Below, piece by piece: positions 42,712 to 51,582 of a DNA stretch of 64,000 nt. Origin of the DNA: Streptomyces pacificus (GTDB lineage Bacteria > Actinomycetota > Actinomycetes > Streptomycetales > Streptomycetaceae); contig NZ_BLLG01000002.1 in the NCBI RefSeq assembly GCF_011766325.1, forward strand, positions 186,001 through 250,000, in the 5' to 3' direction. Positions within the stretch are counted from its first letter, which is position 1. Each line of letters starts with the position of its first letter. Under the pieces are notes generated by a model, which had not been told where the DNA came from, did no database searches, and saw nothing but the letters and a program-made list of their open reading frames with translations. A program made the position numbers and the translations under genes.

Positions 42712-42798
42712 GCGCGCTCCCCTCCTCCCTGTCGTCCCCCGCCGGCCGGGCGCGGCCCGCCGCCGTCCGGCGGTGTGGCCCGGATCGCTCTCGTCATC

Positions 42799-42817
42799 CG
42801 ATACGGGCCTAGTATCG
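42799..42817. promoter_or_regulatory. inverted repeat, candidate PadR operator/promoter
   Basis: CGATAC (42799-42804) and GTATCG (42812-42817) flank a 7-base spacer in an AT-rich patch that continues to TATACAT near 42838. PadR-type operators are spaced ATAC/GTAT or ATGT/ACAT inverted repeats. The patch lies between the leftward PadR gene and the rightward binding-protein gene, so it could regulate either. Confidence 0.5.
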
Positions 42818-42887
42818 CTTATGCCTAACGGGTATACATGCCGTGGACGCGGTCGACGAGGACCGCGCCGGTGCACGGGAGGAACCC

Positions 42888-44162
42888 ATGCGGTGGATAC
42901 GTGCCGCCGGCAGGGGGCTCCTGGTCGCCGCGGTGGTGCTCGCGGGGCATGTCTCGGCGGGCGCCGGGGCGGCCCCGGGCCCCGCCCGGGGCGACGGGCG
43001 GGGCCCGATGACGCTGGCCACCGCCGGGGATCTCACCGGCTACCTCGGCCCGCTGCTGGAGGGCTGGAACCGCGGCCACCCGGACGAGCGGGTCACCCTG
43101 GTCGAGCTGCCGGACTCCGCGGACGAGACGCGGGCGCAGCTGACCACGAGCCTGCGCTCCGGCGACGGCCGGTACGACGTCCTCAACATGGACGTGACGT
43201 GGACCTCGGAGTTCGCCGCCGCGGGCTGGATCGCCCCGCTGGAGGCGAAGCACTTCCCCGTCGGCAGCTTCCTGCGGCCGGTGCTCGACACGGCGACGTA
43301 CAGGGAAACGCTGTACGCCGTCCCCTACGTCACGAACGCCGGGATGCTCTACTACCGCAAGGACGTCCTCGACCGTGCGGGCGTGAGCCCGCCGTCCAGC
43401 TGGGCGGAGCTGGAGAAGCAGGCGAAGACGCTGGCGCCCCGGTTCGGGCTCGGCGGTTACGCCGGGCAGTTCCTGCCGTACGAAGGCCTCACCGTCAACG
43501 CGACGGAGGCGGTGTACTCGGCCGGGGGATCCATCCTCGACGGCGAAGGCCGGGTCGCCGTGGACTCCCCGGCGGTCCGCACCGGTCTCGGCTTCCTGGC
43601 CCGCGGGGTGCGCGACGGCTGGATCCCGAGGGAGGCGCTGACCTACACGGAGGAGGAGTCCCGGCAGGCGTTCCAGGACGGCAGGCTGCTCTTCCTGCGC
43701 AACTGGCCGTACGCATACGCCGGGGCCTCCGGCGCCGACTCGCGGGTGGCGGGGAAGTTCGGCGCGGTACCGCTGCCCGGGCCCCGCGGGTCGGGGACCA
43801 GCGTGCTCGGCGGTTCGAACCTCGCGGTCAGCGCCCGCGCCCGGCACCCGGAGTCGGCTCGCGACCTGATCGCCTATCTCACCAGCGCGCCCGTGCAGCG
43901 CAAGGTGCTCACCGAGGGTGCGCTGCCGCCGGTACGGGCGGAGCTCTACCAGGATCCCGAACTGGTCCGGCGCTTCCCCTATCTCCCGGCCCTGCGGGCC
44001 AGCGTCCTGTCCGCGGCCGCCCGGCCCAAGAGCACGCGCTACGACCAGGTGAGCCTGGCGGTGCAGGCCGTCGTGCACGACGCGATGGCGCAGCACCAGA
44101 ACCCCGGCGATTCGGTGCGCCGGCTCGCCCGCGAGCTGTCGGCGATCACCGACCGGGGCTGA
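42888..44162 (+). CDS. extracellular sugar-binding protein (ABC-type, lacking lipobox)
   Basis: From ATG 42888 (GGGAGGAACCC) the product has 424 residues. The signal peptide is MRWIRAAGRGLLVAAVVLAG with cleavage near AGAGA-A. No lipobox Cys is present, so it would be secreted rather than lipid-anchored, unusual for a Gram-positive binding protein. The fold follows family 1 solute-binding proteins of the trehalose/maltose type (..LLEGWNRGHPDERVTLVELP, YDVLNMDVTWTSEFAAAGWI, ETLYAVPYVTNAGMLYYRKD, FQDGRLLFLRNWPYAY). No permease is adjacent; the downstream importer has its own binding protein. It may be an orphan receptor or share those permeases. Confidence 0.82.
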   Translation: MRWIRAAGRGLLVAAVVLAGHVSAGAGAAPGPARGDGRGPMTLATAGDLTGYLGPLLEGWNRGHPDERVTLVELPDSADETRAQLTTSLRSGDGRYDVLNMDVTWTSEFAAAGWIAPLEAKHFPVGSFLRPVLDTATYRETLYAVPYVTNAGMLYYRKDVLDRAGVSPPSSWAELEKQAKTLAPRFGLGGYAGQFLPYEGLTVNATEAVYSAGGSILDGEGRVAVDSPAVRTGLGFLARGVRDGWIPREALTYTEEESRQAFQDGRLLFLRNWPYAYAGASGADSRVAGKFGAVPLPGPRGSGTSVLGGSNLAVSARARHPESARDLIAYLTSAPVQRKVLTEGALPPVRAELYQDPELVRRFPYLPALRASVLSAAARPKSTRYDQVSLAVQAVVHDAMAQHQNPGDSVRRLARELSAITDRG

Positions 44163-44190
44163 CACCTCTCACCCCATCCCTCACTTCACT

Positions 44191-44209
44191 TACCTACATG
44201 TTAGGTAAC
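44191..44209. promoter_or_regulatory. palindromic operator, copy 1
   Basis: TTACCTACATGTTAGGTAA is a 7+5+7 perfect palindrome, 28 bases after the binding-protein stop. The 14-base half TACATGTTAGGTAA recurs in inverted orientation at 44310-44323 around the next promoter. The form suits a GntR- or LacI-type sugar repressor. Confidence 0.6.
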
Positions 44210-44289
44210 GGGACCACATCATCATGGTCTCGAGCAGCAGGGACATTTCCGACATACACCCCAACTACCCTGCCATTCCTGCACGACTG

Positions 44290-44330
44290 TTGACATCTTC
44301 TCGGGACCTTTACCTAACATGTATGCATAA
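44290..44330 (+). promoter_or_regulatory. promoter of the alpha-glucosidase/ABC operon with operator copy 2
   Basis: TTGACA at 44290-44295 is a perfect -35. TAACAT at 44315-44320 is a plausible -10 with 19 bases between. The operator half TTACCTAACATGTA (44310-44323) covers that -10, so binding would repress. The pair of operators at 44191 and 44310, about 119 bp apart, allows looping. The translational start is GTG 44381. Confidence 0.6.
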
Positions 44331-44380
44331 CCGCTGGCCTTCTGGTCAGGGGCACCCTCCACGGAGAAACAGGTCAACGG

Positions 44381-46051
44381 GTGACTCTCACAGCCACGGC
44401 CGGCCTCGGCCTCTCGCACCGCCTCCCGCACCGCTGGTGGCGCGACGCGGTGATCTACCAGGTGTATGTCCGCAGCTTCCTGGACAGCACCGGCGACGGC
44501 ATCGGCGACCTCGCCGGGGTGCGGGCCGGACTGCCGTATCTGAAGAAGCTCGGCGTCGACGGCATCTGGCTGAGCCCCTTCTACCCCTCACCGCAGCACG
44601 ACCACGGCTACGACGTCGCCGACTACTGCGACGTGGACCCGGTGTACGGCGACCTGGCCGAGTTCGAACTGCTGATCACCGCCGCGCACCGGCTCGGGAT
44701 CAAGGTGCTGCTCGACATCGTCCCCAACCACTGCTCCAGCGAGCACACATGGTTCCGCGAGGCCCTCGCCGCCGGGCCGGAAAGCGCGGCCCGCGCCCGG
44801 TTCCACTTCGCCGAGGGCCGCGGCCCCGGCGGTGACGTGCCCCCCAACAACTGGCACGCGATGTTCGGCGGCCCGGCGTGGAGCCGGGTGACCGAGCCGG
44901 ACGGCAGCCCCGGCCAGTGGTACCTGCACATGTTCACGCCCGAGCAGCCCGATCTGAACTGGCGCACGCCCGAGACCGGCGCCCACTTCGAGCAGGTGCT
45001 GCGCTTCTGGCTCGACCGGGGCGTCGACGGCTTCCGCATCGATGTCGCCGCCGGCCTGTTCAAGCACCCGGAACTGCCCGACTCCCCCGACCCGGAGGCC
45101 GACGCGCGCACCCGCGACTCCGTCAACCCCCTCGCCTGGAACCAGCCCGAGGTGCACGACGTGTGGCGCCACTGGCGGTCGCTGTGCGAGGAGTACACCG
45201 CGCGCGACGGCAGGGAGCGTCTGCTGGTCGGCGAGGTGTCCGTGCCCACCGCGCGCGAGCACGCCCGCTACGTCCGGCCGGACGAACTCCACCAGGCCTT
45301 CTTCTTCGACCTGCTGAGCGCGCCCTGGGACGCCGCCGCGTTCCGCAAGGCCGTCTCCGAGGCGATGCAGGACATCGCGGGCACGGGTTCCACCGTCACC
45401 TGGGTGCTGAACAACCACGACCAGGTCCGTACCGTGACCCGGTACGGGGAGTGCGGCACCGAGTCCAGCGGGCTCGGCTCGGCCCGCGCCCGGGCCGCCG
45501 CGCTGCTGATGCTGGCGCTCCCCGGCGCCGCCTACATCTACCAGGGCGAGGAACTGGGCCTTCCCGAGGTCGTCGACCTGCCCGACGAGGTGCTCACCGA
45601 CCCGATCTTCCGCCGCACCGGCAGCCGGGCGCGGATCCGCGACGGATGCCGGGTCCCGCTGCCGTGGTCCGGCCACGCTTCGCCGTTCGGATTCACCTCC
45701 GGCGCCGAGGGCGCCAAGCCCTGGCTGCCGCAACCCGGCTGGTTCGCCCGGCACGCCACCGACCGCGCGCTCGCCGACACCCGCTCGTTCTGGCACCTCT
45801 ACCGCGACGGGCTCCAGCTGCGCCGCGGTCTGCCGCAGCTCGGCGAAGGCAGCCTGCGCTGGCTCGAGTCCCCGCCCGACGTGCTCGCCTTCGTCCGGGG
45901 GGACGGGCTGGTGTGTGCCGTCAACTTCGGCACCGCGCCCGTACCGGCTCCCGTCTCCGGGGCTCCGCTGCTGGCCAGCGGCCCCTGCCCGGCCGGTGCG
46001 CTGCCGGGTTCGACCGCCGCCTGGTGGATCGGCGACGGGAGAGCCGAGTGA
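44381..46051 (+). CDS. aglA: GH13 alpha-glucosidase (oligo-1,6/maltose-type)
   Basis: GTG 44381 gives 556 residues without a signal peptide, so it is cytoplasmic. GH13 regions are complete: DIVPNHCSSEH (112-122), GFRIDVA with nucleophile Asp221, LVGEV with acid/base Glu285, and NNHDQV with His346-Asp347. The opening WWRDAVIYQVYVRSFLDSTG is typical of GH13 subfamilies with alpha-glucosidase, oligo-1,6-glucosidase or trehalose-6-phosphate hydrolase activity. It sits upstream of a sugar importer under a shared promoter, so it probably hydrolyses the imported alpha-glucoside. The symbol follows the known agl-type arrangement and is tentative. Confidence 0.87.
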   Translation: MTLTATAGLGLSHRLPHRWWRDAVIYQVYVRSFLDSTGDGIGDLAGVRAGLPYLKKLGVDGIWLSPFYPSPQHDHGYDVADYCDVDPVYGDLAEFELLITAAHRLGIKVLLDIVPNHCSSEHTWFREALAAGPESAARARFHFAEGRGPGGDVPPNNWHAMFGGPAWSRVTEPDGSPGQWYLHMFTPEQPDLNWRTPETGAHFEQVLRFWLDRGVDGFRIDVAAGLFKHPELPDSPDPEADARTRDSVNPLAWNQPEVHDVWRHWRSLCEEYTARDGRERLLVGEVSVPTAREHARYVRPDELHQAFFFDLLSAPWDAAAFRKAVSEAMQDIAGTGSTVTWVLNNHDQVRTVTRYGECGTESSGLGSARARAAALLMLALPGAAYIYQGEELGLPEVVDLPDEVLTDPIFRRTGSRARIRDGCRVPLPWSGHASPFGFTSGAEGAKPWLPQPGWFARHATDRALADTRSFWHLYRDGLQLRRGLPQLGEGSLRWLESPPDVLAFVRGDGLVCAVNFGTAPVPAPVSGAPLLASGPCPAGALPGSTAAWWIGDGRAE

Positions 46052-46286
46052 ACCCCCGCCCTGCCGCACCCCTGACCGCGTCCCTCATCCGTGGCCCGGT
46101 TCCCCATCCTCCCGCCCTGCCGCACCCGCAGCTCCCCGCCCCGCCCTGCCGCACCTGTCCCCCGGCTCCGCTCCCGCCCTTCCCCTCCCGCAGCGCCGCA
46201 CCCGCGCCCCCTCCGCGGCGGCCCCGGCCGCCGCGGCCCTTCAACGACGCTCCGCCCGTTTCCCCGACCGGTAAGGAAGCCCAGCC

Positions 46287-47612
46287 ATGAACCCACGACG
46301 CACGATGCTCGCCGGATGCACCGCCCTGGCCCTCGCCCTCGGCGCGACCGCCTGCGGCGGCGACCCCGCCGCCCCGGCCGGCGGTGACGGCGGGGCCCTC
46401 GACGGCCAGACGATCACGGTTGCCGCCGTCTGGTCCGGCGCCGAGCAGAAGAACTTCCAGAAGGTGCTGGACGCCTTCACCGAGAAGACCGGCGCCACGA
46501 CGCAGTTCGTCTCCACCGGCGACAACGTCTCCACCGTCGTCGGCAGCAAGATCGAGGGCGGCAACGCCCCCGACGTGGTGATGGTCCCCCAGGTCGGCGT
46601 GCTCCAGCAGTTCGCGAAGAGCGGCTGGCTCACCCCGCTGTCGGAGACCGCCGAGAAGTCCGTCGACGCCGACTTCGCCCCGGTGTGGAAGAACTACGGC
46701 AGCGTCGACGGGTCGCTGTACGGCCTCTACTTCAAGGCCGCCCACAAGTCGACGGTCTGGTACAGCCCGGACGCACTGGACCAGGCGGGCGTCAAGCCGC
46801 CGAGCACCTACGCGGACATGCTGAAGGCCGGCCGGGCCGTCTCCGACTCGGGTCTGCCCGCCTTCGCCGTCGCAGGCGAGGACGGCTGGACGCTCACCGA
46901 CTGGTTCGAGAACATCTACCTCTCCCAGGCAGGCCCGGAGAAGTACGACCAGCTCGCCGCCCACACGCTGAAGTGGACCGACCCCAGCGTGGTGAACGCG
47001 CTGACCACCCTCGGCGACCTGCTCTCCGACGAGGAACTGATCGCCGGCGGCCGCAAGGGCGCCCTCGCCACCGACTTCCCCGGCTCCGTCGAGAAGGTCT
47101 TCGGCCCCGACCCCGAGGCGGGCATGGTCTACGAGGGCGACTTCGTCGCCGGTGTCGCCAAGGACCAGTTCGGCAGGAAGATCGGCGAGGACGCCGACTT
47201 CTTCCCCTTCCCCGCCGTCGACGGCGGCAAGGCCCCCGTCGTCAGCGGCGGCGACGCGGCGGTCGTCCTGAAGGACGGCAAGAACCAGAAGGCCGCGATG
47301 GCGTTCCTGGAGTACCTGGCGACCCCGGAGGCGGCCGCGGTCTGGGCCGGGGCCGGCGGCTTCCTCTCCCCCAACACCAAGCTCGACCTGGCCGCCTACG
47401 GCGACGACACCACCCGGGAGACGGCCGAGTCGCTGATCGGTGCCGGTGACTCCGTCCGCTTCGACATGTCCGACCAGGCCCCCGCGGCCTTCGGCGGCAC
47501 CAAGGGCGCCGGCGAGTGGAAGCTGCTGCAGGACTTCCTGCGCGACCCGTCCGACCCGAAGGCCACCGCGGCCCGTCTCGAGGACGCCGCGGCCAAGGCG
47601 TACAAGGACTGA
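46287..47612 (+). CDS. aglE: ABC sugar-binding lipoprotein (AglE-like)
   Basis: This 441-residue protein has a lipoprotein signal: MNPRRTMLAGCTALALALGA with lipobox ATAC and Cys23 as the acylated residue, followed by a Gly/Ala/Asp linker. The mature fold resembles alpha-glucoside binding proteins (TVAAVWSGAEQKNFQKVLDA, NAPDVVMVPQVGVLQQFAKS, VSGGDAAVVLKDGKNQKAAM). It delivers the sugar to the two permeases that follow. No ATPase is present in the operon; such systems in Streptomyces usually borrow the shared MsiK ATPase encoded elsewhere. A 235-base spacer without a gene precedes it. Confidence 0.9.
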   Translation: MNPRRTMLAGCTALALALGATACGGDPAAPAGGDGGALDGQTITVAAVWSGAEQKNFQKVLDAFTEKTGATTQFVSTGDNVSTVVGSKIEGGNAPDVVMVPQVGVLQQFAKSGWLTPLSETAEKSVDADFAPVWKNYGSVDGSLYGLYFKAAHKSTVWYSPDALDQAGVKPPSTYADMLKAGRAVSDSGLPAFAVAGEDGWTLTDWFENIYLSQAGPEKYDQLAAHTLKWTDPSVVNALTTLGDLLSDEELIAGGRKGALATDFPGSVEKVFGPDPEAGMVYEGDFVAGVAKDQFGRKIGEDADFFPFPAVDGGKAPVVSGGDAAVVLKDGKNQKAAMAFLEYLATPEAAAVWAGAGGFLSPNTKLDLAAYGDDTTRETAESLIGAGDSVRFDMSDQAPAAFGGTKGAGEWKLLQDFLRDPSDPKATAARLEDAAAKAYKD

Positions 47613-47618
47613 CGGCCC

Positions 47619-48980
47619 ATGACCGCAGTCTCCGCACCCGGCGCCGCCCCCTCCGCGGGGCGGCCCGGGGCCGCCGATCCACGGCACCGCGCCAGGCGGC
47701 GCCGTCGTCTGGCCGCCCTGGCCTTCGTCCTGCCGGCGCTGCTGCTGCTCGGCGCCCTGGTGGTCTATCCGGTGCTGTTCTCGGTGGGGCGCAGCCTCTT
47801 CGACGCCTCCGGCACCCGGTTCGTCGGCGCCGGCAACTACACCGAGATGTTCCGTGACCCGGTCACCCTCACGGCCGTGCGCAACAGCGCCATCTGGGTC
47901 GTCGTCGCGCCGACGCTGCTGACCGGACTGGGGCTGGTCCTGGCCGTCCTGGTGGAGAAGGTCCGCTGGGCCACGGCGTTCAAGCTGCTGCTGTTCATGC
48001 CGATGGCCGTCTCCTTCCTCGCCGCCGGCATCATCTTCCGACTCGCCTACGAGGAGGACCCGGACAGGGGCGTGCTCAACGCGGCCGTGGTCGGGGTGCA
48101 CGACGTGTTCGCGGACTCGTCGCCGTACCCGACCGCACGCGCCCGGGAAGGCAAGGGCCTGGCCAAGGCGCCCGACGCGTCCTACACCACGGTTGGGTCC
48201 GCCTCACCGGGGGACACCCTCGCGCTCGGACTCGTGGGGGTGAAGCCCGCCGACCTCCCCGCGGAAGCCCGCCCGGCGTACGGGGCGGCATCGAAGAAGG
48301 ACGCCGACGCCCTGTCCGGCGTGGTCTACCTGGACTTCACCCCGGGCGGCGGCGGTGAGCCGGGCAAGGTCGACCCGGCCGAGAGCGGGCTGCCCGGGAT
48401 AACCGTGGAGGCGGTCCGGGACGGCAGGACCGCCGCCACCGCCACCACCGCTGCGGACGGCTCCTTCGCCTTCCGGGGCCTGGAGGCCGGCTCCTACTCG
48501 GTGCGGCTGCCCGCGGAGAACTTCGCCCCACCCCCCGAGGGGATCTCCTGGCTCGGGCCGGCGCTGATCACCCCGGCCATCATCGGCGCGTACCTGTGGA
48601 TCTGGACCGGGTTCGCGATGGTGCTGATCGGGGCGGGACTGTCCGCGCTGCCGCGCGACGCGCTCGAGGCGGCCCGGATGGACGGGGCCAACGAGTGGCA
48701 GGTGTTCCGCAGCATCACCGTCCCGCTGCTCGCGCCCATCCTGACCGTGGTCTTCGTGACCCTGGTGATCAATGTGATGAAGGTCTTCGACCTCGTCTAC
48801 ATCATCGCGCCCGGGCCGGTGCAGCAGGACGCCACGGTGCTGGCGACCCAGATGTGGCTGGTGTCCTTCGGCGGCGGCAACGACCAGGGGCTGGGCAGCG
48901 CGCTCGGCGTCCTGCTGCTGCTGCTGGTGGTCCCCGCCATGGTCTTCAACGTCCGCCGCTTCCGCAGGAGCCAGTCATGA
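47619..48980 (+). CDS. aglF: ABC sugar permease (AglF-like) with inserted Cna-B/SdrD-like outer domain
   Basis: This 453-residue protein is about 150 residues longer than ordinary MalF-like permeases. Helices run to about residue 145, then an insertion of about 143 residues (163-305) precedes the rest of the permease and its EAA loop (EAARMDGANEW at 350-360). The end of the insertion, residues about 236-302, contains VYLDFTPGGGG, GLPGITVEAVRDGR, AADGSFAFRGLEAGSYSVRL, the signature of Cna-B/SdrD or carboxypeptidase-regulatory beta-sandwiches normally found on cell surfaces. It lies in an extracytoplasmic loop and might contact the binding lipoprotein or cell wall. It overlaps the next gene by ATGA. 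Confidence 0.88.
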   Translation: MTAVSAPGAAPSAGRPGAADPRHRARRRRRLAALAFVLPALLLLGALVVYPVLFSVGRSLFDASGTRFVGAGNYTEMFRDPVTLTAVRNSAIWVVVAPTLLTGLGLVLAVLVEKVRWATAFKLLLFMPMAVSFLAAGIIFRLAYEEDPDRGVLNAAVVGVHDVFADSSPYPTARAREGKGLAKAPDASYTTVGSASPGDTLALGLVGVKPADLPAEARPAYGAASKKDADALSGVVYLDFTPGGGGEPGKVDPAESGLPGITVEAVRDGRTAATATTAADGSFAFRGLEAGSYSVRLPAENFAPPPEGISWLGPALITPAIIGAYLWIWTGFAMVLIGAGLSALPRDALEAARMDGANEWQVFRSITVPLLAPILTVVFVTLVINVMKVFDLVYIIAPGPVQQDATVLATQMWLVSFGGGNDQGLGSALGVLLLLLVVPAMVFNVRRFRRSQS

Positions 48981-49912
48981 GCGCCGCCACCGAACCCGCC
49001 GTCGGCCGAGCCGCCGGCCAGGCCACGGGGAAGGGCCCGGCCGCCACCGGCGGGACGGCGCGGAACAGGTCCGGCGGCCGGCTGGGCCGCTGGCTCGGCA
49101 ACGGCGCGGTGCAGGCACTCCTGGTGGTGGTCGGCCTGGTCTGGATCACGCCGCTCGCGGGTCTGCTGCTGTCCTCGCTCCGCTCCGCCCAGGACACGGC
49201 GAGCAGCGGCTGGTGGACCGCGCTGGCCCGCCCCGGGCAACTGTCGTTCGACAACTACACGCAACTGCTGGGAGACGCCGGGATCACCCAGGCGTTCTGG
49301 AACACCGTGCTGATCTCGGTGCCGGCGACCGTGCTGGTCATCGTCCTCGCGGCGCTCGCCGGATACGCCTTCGCCTGGCTGGAGTTCCCAGGCCGGGACT
49401 GGATCTTCCTGCTCGTGGTGGCGCTGCTGGTGGTGCCGGTCCAGGTGGGGCTGCTGCCGGTGGCCAAGCTCTTCGGCCAGCTCGGGCTGTTCGGCACGAT
49501 TCCGGGTGTGGTGCTCTTCCACGTGGCCTACGGGCTGCCCTTCGCCATCTTCCTGCTGCGCAACTACTTCGCGGACATCCCCCGCGAGATGCTGGAGGCG
49601 GCGCGGATGGACGGGGGCAGCGAGTGGCGCATCTTCACCCGGCTGGTGCTGCCGGTGGGCCGTCCGGCGATCGCGAGTCTGGCGATCTTCCAGTTCCTGT
49701 GGGTGTGGAACGACATGCTCGTGGCGCTGCTCTTCGCGGACAGCTCCTCGCAGCCGCTCACGGTGGCCCTGCAGTCCGAGGTACGGCAGTTCGGCAGCAG
49801 CATCGACGTGCTGGCGCCGGGTGCCTTCCTGTCGCTCATCGTGCCGGTGGTGGTGTTCTTCGCCTTCCAGCGGCACTTCGTCCAGGGGGTGATGGCCGGT
49901 TCGGTCAAGTGA
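48977..49912 (+). CDS. aglG: ABC sugar permease (AglG-like)
   Basis: From ATG 48977 (GCAGGAG upstream, ATGA overlap) the product has 311 residues. After a 45-residue polar N-terminus there are six helices of the MalG type and the EAA loop EAARMDGGSEWRIFTRLVLP. It ends QRHFVQGVMAGSVK, the standard close of this family. It pairs with the preceding permease to form the membrane channel. The operon ends here: a 40-bp palindrome starts 72 bases downstream. Confidence 0.92.
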   Translation: MSAATEPAVGRAAGQATGKGPAATGGTARNRSGGRLGRWLGNGAVQALLVVVGLVWITPLAGLLLSSLRSAQDTASSGWWTALARPGQLSFDNYTQLLGDAGITQAFWNTVLISVPATVLVIVLAALAGYAFAWLEFPGRDWIFLLVVALLVVPVQVGLLPVAKLFGQLGLFGTIPGVVLFHVAYGLPFAIFLLRNYFADIPREMLEAARMDGGSEWRIFTRLVLPVGRPAIASLAIFQFLWVWNDMLVALLFADSSSQPLTVALQSEVRQFGSSIDVLAPGAFLSLIVPVVVFFAFQRHFVQGVMAGSVK

Positions 49913-49983
49913 GCGCCCGCTCGGGTCCGGCCGGGCCCGCCGGTCTGCTCACGACCGGAAGGCGCGCGCCGCACGCCAGGACG

Positions 49984-50023
49984 CCATGACGCCCGCGGGG
50001 CCGCGGCCCCGCGGGCGTCATGG
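49984..50023. terminator. 40-bp perfect palindrome after the agl operon
   Basis: Bases 49984-50023 are their own reverse complement over 40 bases (20-bp arms; left arm begins CCATGACGCCCGCGGGG) with no loop sequence. As RNA it would form a very stable hairpin, and as DNA it could extrude a cruciform. It is followed by a second GGGGCCGCGGCCCC core. It is a likely operon terminator. Confidence 0.75.
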
Positions 50024-50167
50024 GGCCGCGGCCCCGCCGGAGGACATCGGCACCCGGGCCCACGACACCGGCGGCCCCGCCCGGGGACACCGGGACCGGT
50101 CGCCCCGACACACTCGTGCGGAGTAGGTACCGCGGCCTGCCGCCCCCTCCCGCGTTCCACTGGGGGG

Positions 50168-51169
50168 ATGCCGCACCCCCAGCTGACGGTCGTCGTCCCC
50201 TGCTTCGACGAGAGCGAGGTGATCGACGCCTTCCACGCGGCGCTGGTCGCCGCACTGGAGCCCACCGGCACGCGCTTCGAGATCTGCTACGTCGACGACG
50301 GCAGCGGCGACGGCACGGCGGACCGGCTCAGAGCGCTGGCGGCGGGTTCCCCACGCGTCCGCTACACGTCCTTCAGCCGCAACTTCGGCAAGGAGGCCGC
50401 CCTGCTCGCCGGGATGCGGATGGCCCGGGGCGAGGCGGTGGTGCTGATGGACGCCGATCTGCAGCATCCCCCCGAACTGGTCCCCCGCATGCTGGAGCTG
50501 CACCGCAACGGCTACGACCAGGTCGTCGCCCGGCGCGACCGCGCGGGCGAGGGCGCCCTGCGTACCGCGGTGAGCCGCGCGTACTACCGGCTGGTGCGGC
50601 ACTTCATGGACGTGGAGGTCACCGACGGGGAGGGCGACTTCCGGCTGCTGTCGCGCCGGGCCGTCGACGCCGTGCTGTCGCTCCCGGAGAGCAACCGCTT
50701 CTCCAAGGGGCTGTTCTCCTGGATCGGCTTCCCGACGGCCGGCTTCGCGTACCGGAACGCCGAACGGGCCGCGGGCGGCTCCAAGTGGGGCGGCCGCCGG
50801 CTGGTGGACTACGGCATCGACGGGCTGCTGTCGTTCAACACCCGCCCGCTGCGCCTGGCGATCCACACCGGCCTCTGGCTGTTCCTCTCTGCCCTGGGCT
50901 ACGCCGGGTGGATCGTCGTGAACACGGTGGTCGACGGTGTCGACACACCCGGGTATGCGACGCTCATCACCGCCGTCGTCGGCCTGGGCGGCGTCCAGCT
51001 CGCGACCCTCGGTGTGATCGGCGAGTACGTCGGCCGGATCTACCACGAGGCGAAACGGCGGCCGCACTACGTCGTGGCCGAGACCGACGCCCCTGCCCCC
51101 GGTCACCCGGACGGCGTCCCCTCGGCGGCCGCGGCGCGGCCCCGGTCCCGGTCCCGGTCCCGCCGGTGA
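50168..51169 (+). CDS. GT2 glycosyltransferase, GtrB/polyprenyl-phosphate sugar synthase type
   Basis: This 333-residue protein has an N-terminal GT-A domain ([46 protein letters not shown]; the DAD and Q-H-P motifs are typical of dolichyl/undecaprenyl-phosphate sugar transferases). Two C-terminal membrane helices follow ([20 protein letters not shown] and [20 protein letters not shown]). It ends in a short Arg/Ser repeat. It loads a sugar onto undecaprenyl phosphate on the inner face. It overlaps the GtrA-like gene by GTGA. GGGGGG sits directly against the ATG, so the ribosome site is unusual. Confidence 0.88.
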   Translation: MPHPQLTVVVPCFDESEVIDAFHAALVAALEPTGTRFEICYVDDGSGDGTADRLRALAAGSPRVRYTSFSRNFGKEAALLAGMRMARGEAVVLMDADLQHPPELVPRMLELHRNGYDQVVARRDRAGEGALRTAVSRAYYRLVRHFMDVEVTDGEGDFRLLSRRAVDAVLSLPESNRFSKGLFSWIGFPTAGFAYRNAERAAGGSKWGGRRLVDYGIDGLLSFNTRPLRLAIHTGLWLFLSALGYAGWIVVNTVVDGVDTPGYATLITAVVGLGGVQLATLGVIGEYVGRIYHEAKRRPHYVVAETDAPAPGHPDGVPSAAAARPRSRSRSRR

Positions 51170-51582
51170 ACGCCGCCGGTCTGCGGCAGTTCGCCGTCTT
51201 CGCGCTGGTCGGGGTGGTGAACACCGGTGTGTACTACGGCGTGTACGCGCTGCTGCTGAGGTGGCTGCCGTACCTGGCCGCGCACGCCCTGGCCTACGGC
51301 GTGGGAGTGACGGGATCGTTCCTGCTCAACTCCTGCGTCACCCTGCGCACCCGGCCGACCTGGCGCGCGTTCGTGCGCTATCCGCTGTCGGGGGCGGCCG
51401 GTCTCGTGGGCAGCGGGGTGCTGCTCCATCTGGCCGTGACCCGGCTGGGCATGGACGAGCATCTCGCGGCGATCGCCGCCGGGGTCCTCGCCACCCCCCT
51501 GACGTTCCTGGTCGCACGCTGGGCGATCATGTCCGGGGCCCGGCGGACGCCGACGGTCACGGAACCCGCGTCGAGCGAGTGA
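51166..51582 (+). CDS. GtrA-family flippase-like membrane protein
   Basis: From GTG 51166 the product has 138 residues with four helices: [20 protein letters not shown], a second near [20 protein letters not shown], a third near [20 protein letters not shown] and a fourth near [20 protein letters not shown]. The ..G..NT..Y and ..N....LN motifs are GtrA hallmarks. GtrA proteins move lipid-linked sugars across the membrane after a GtrB enzyme makes them, and the GTGA coupling to a GtrB-like gene fits. Its end overlaps the convergent DUF6056-like gene by 26 bases. Confidence 0.88.
   Translation: MNAAGLRQFAVFALVGVVNTGVYYGVYALLLRWLPYLAAHALAYGVGVTGSFLLNSCVTLRTRPTWRAFVRYPLSGAAGLVGSGVLLHLAVTRLGMDEHLAAIAAGVLATPLTFLVARWAIMSGARRTPTVTEPASSE

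Noticed and set aside
44448..46069. Long antisense frames over the alpha-glucosidase and hydrogenase genes
   Set aside because: They are mirror frames of real genes produced by G/C third positions; no start or domain supports them.
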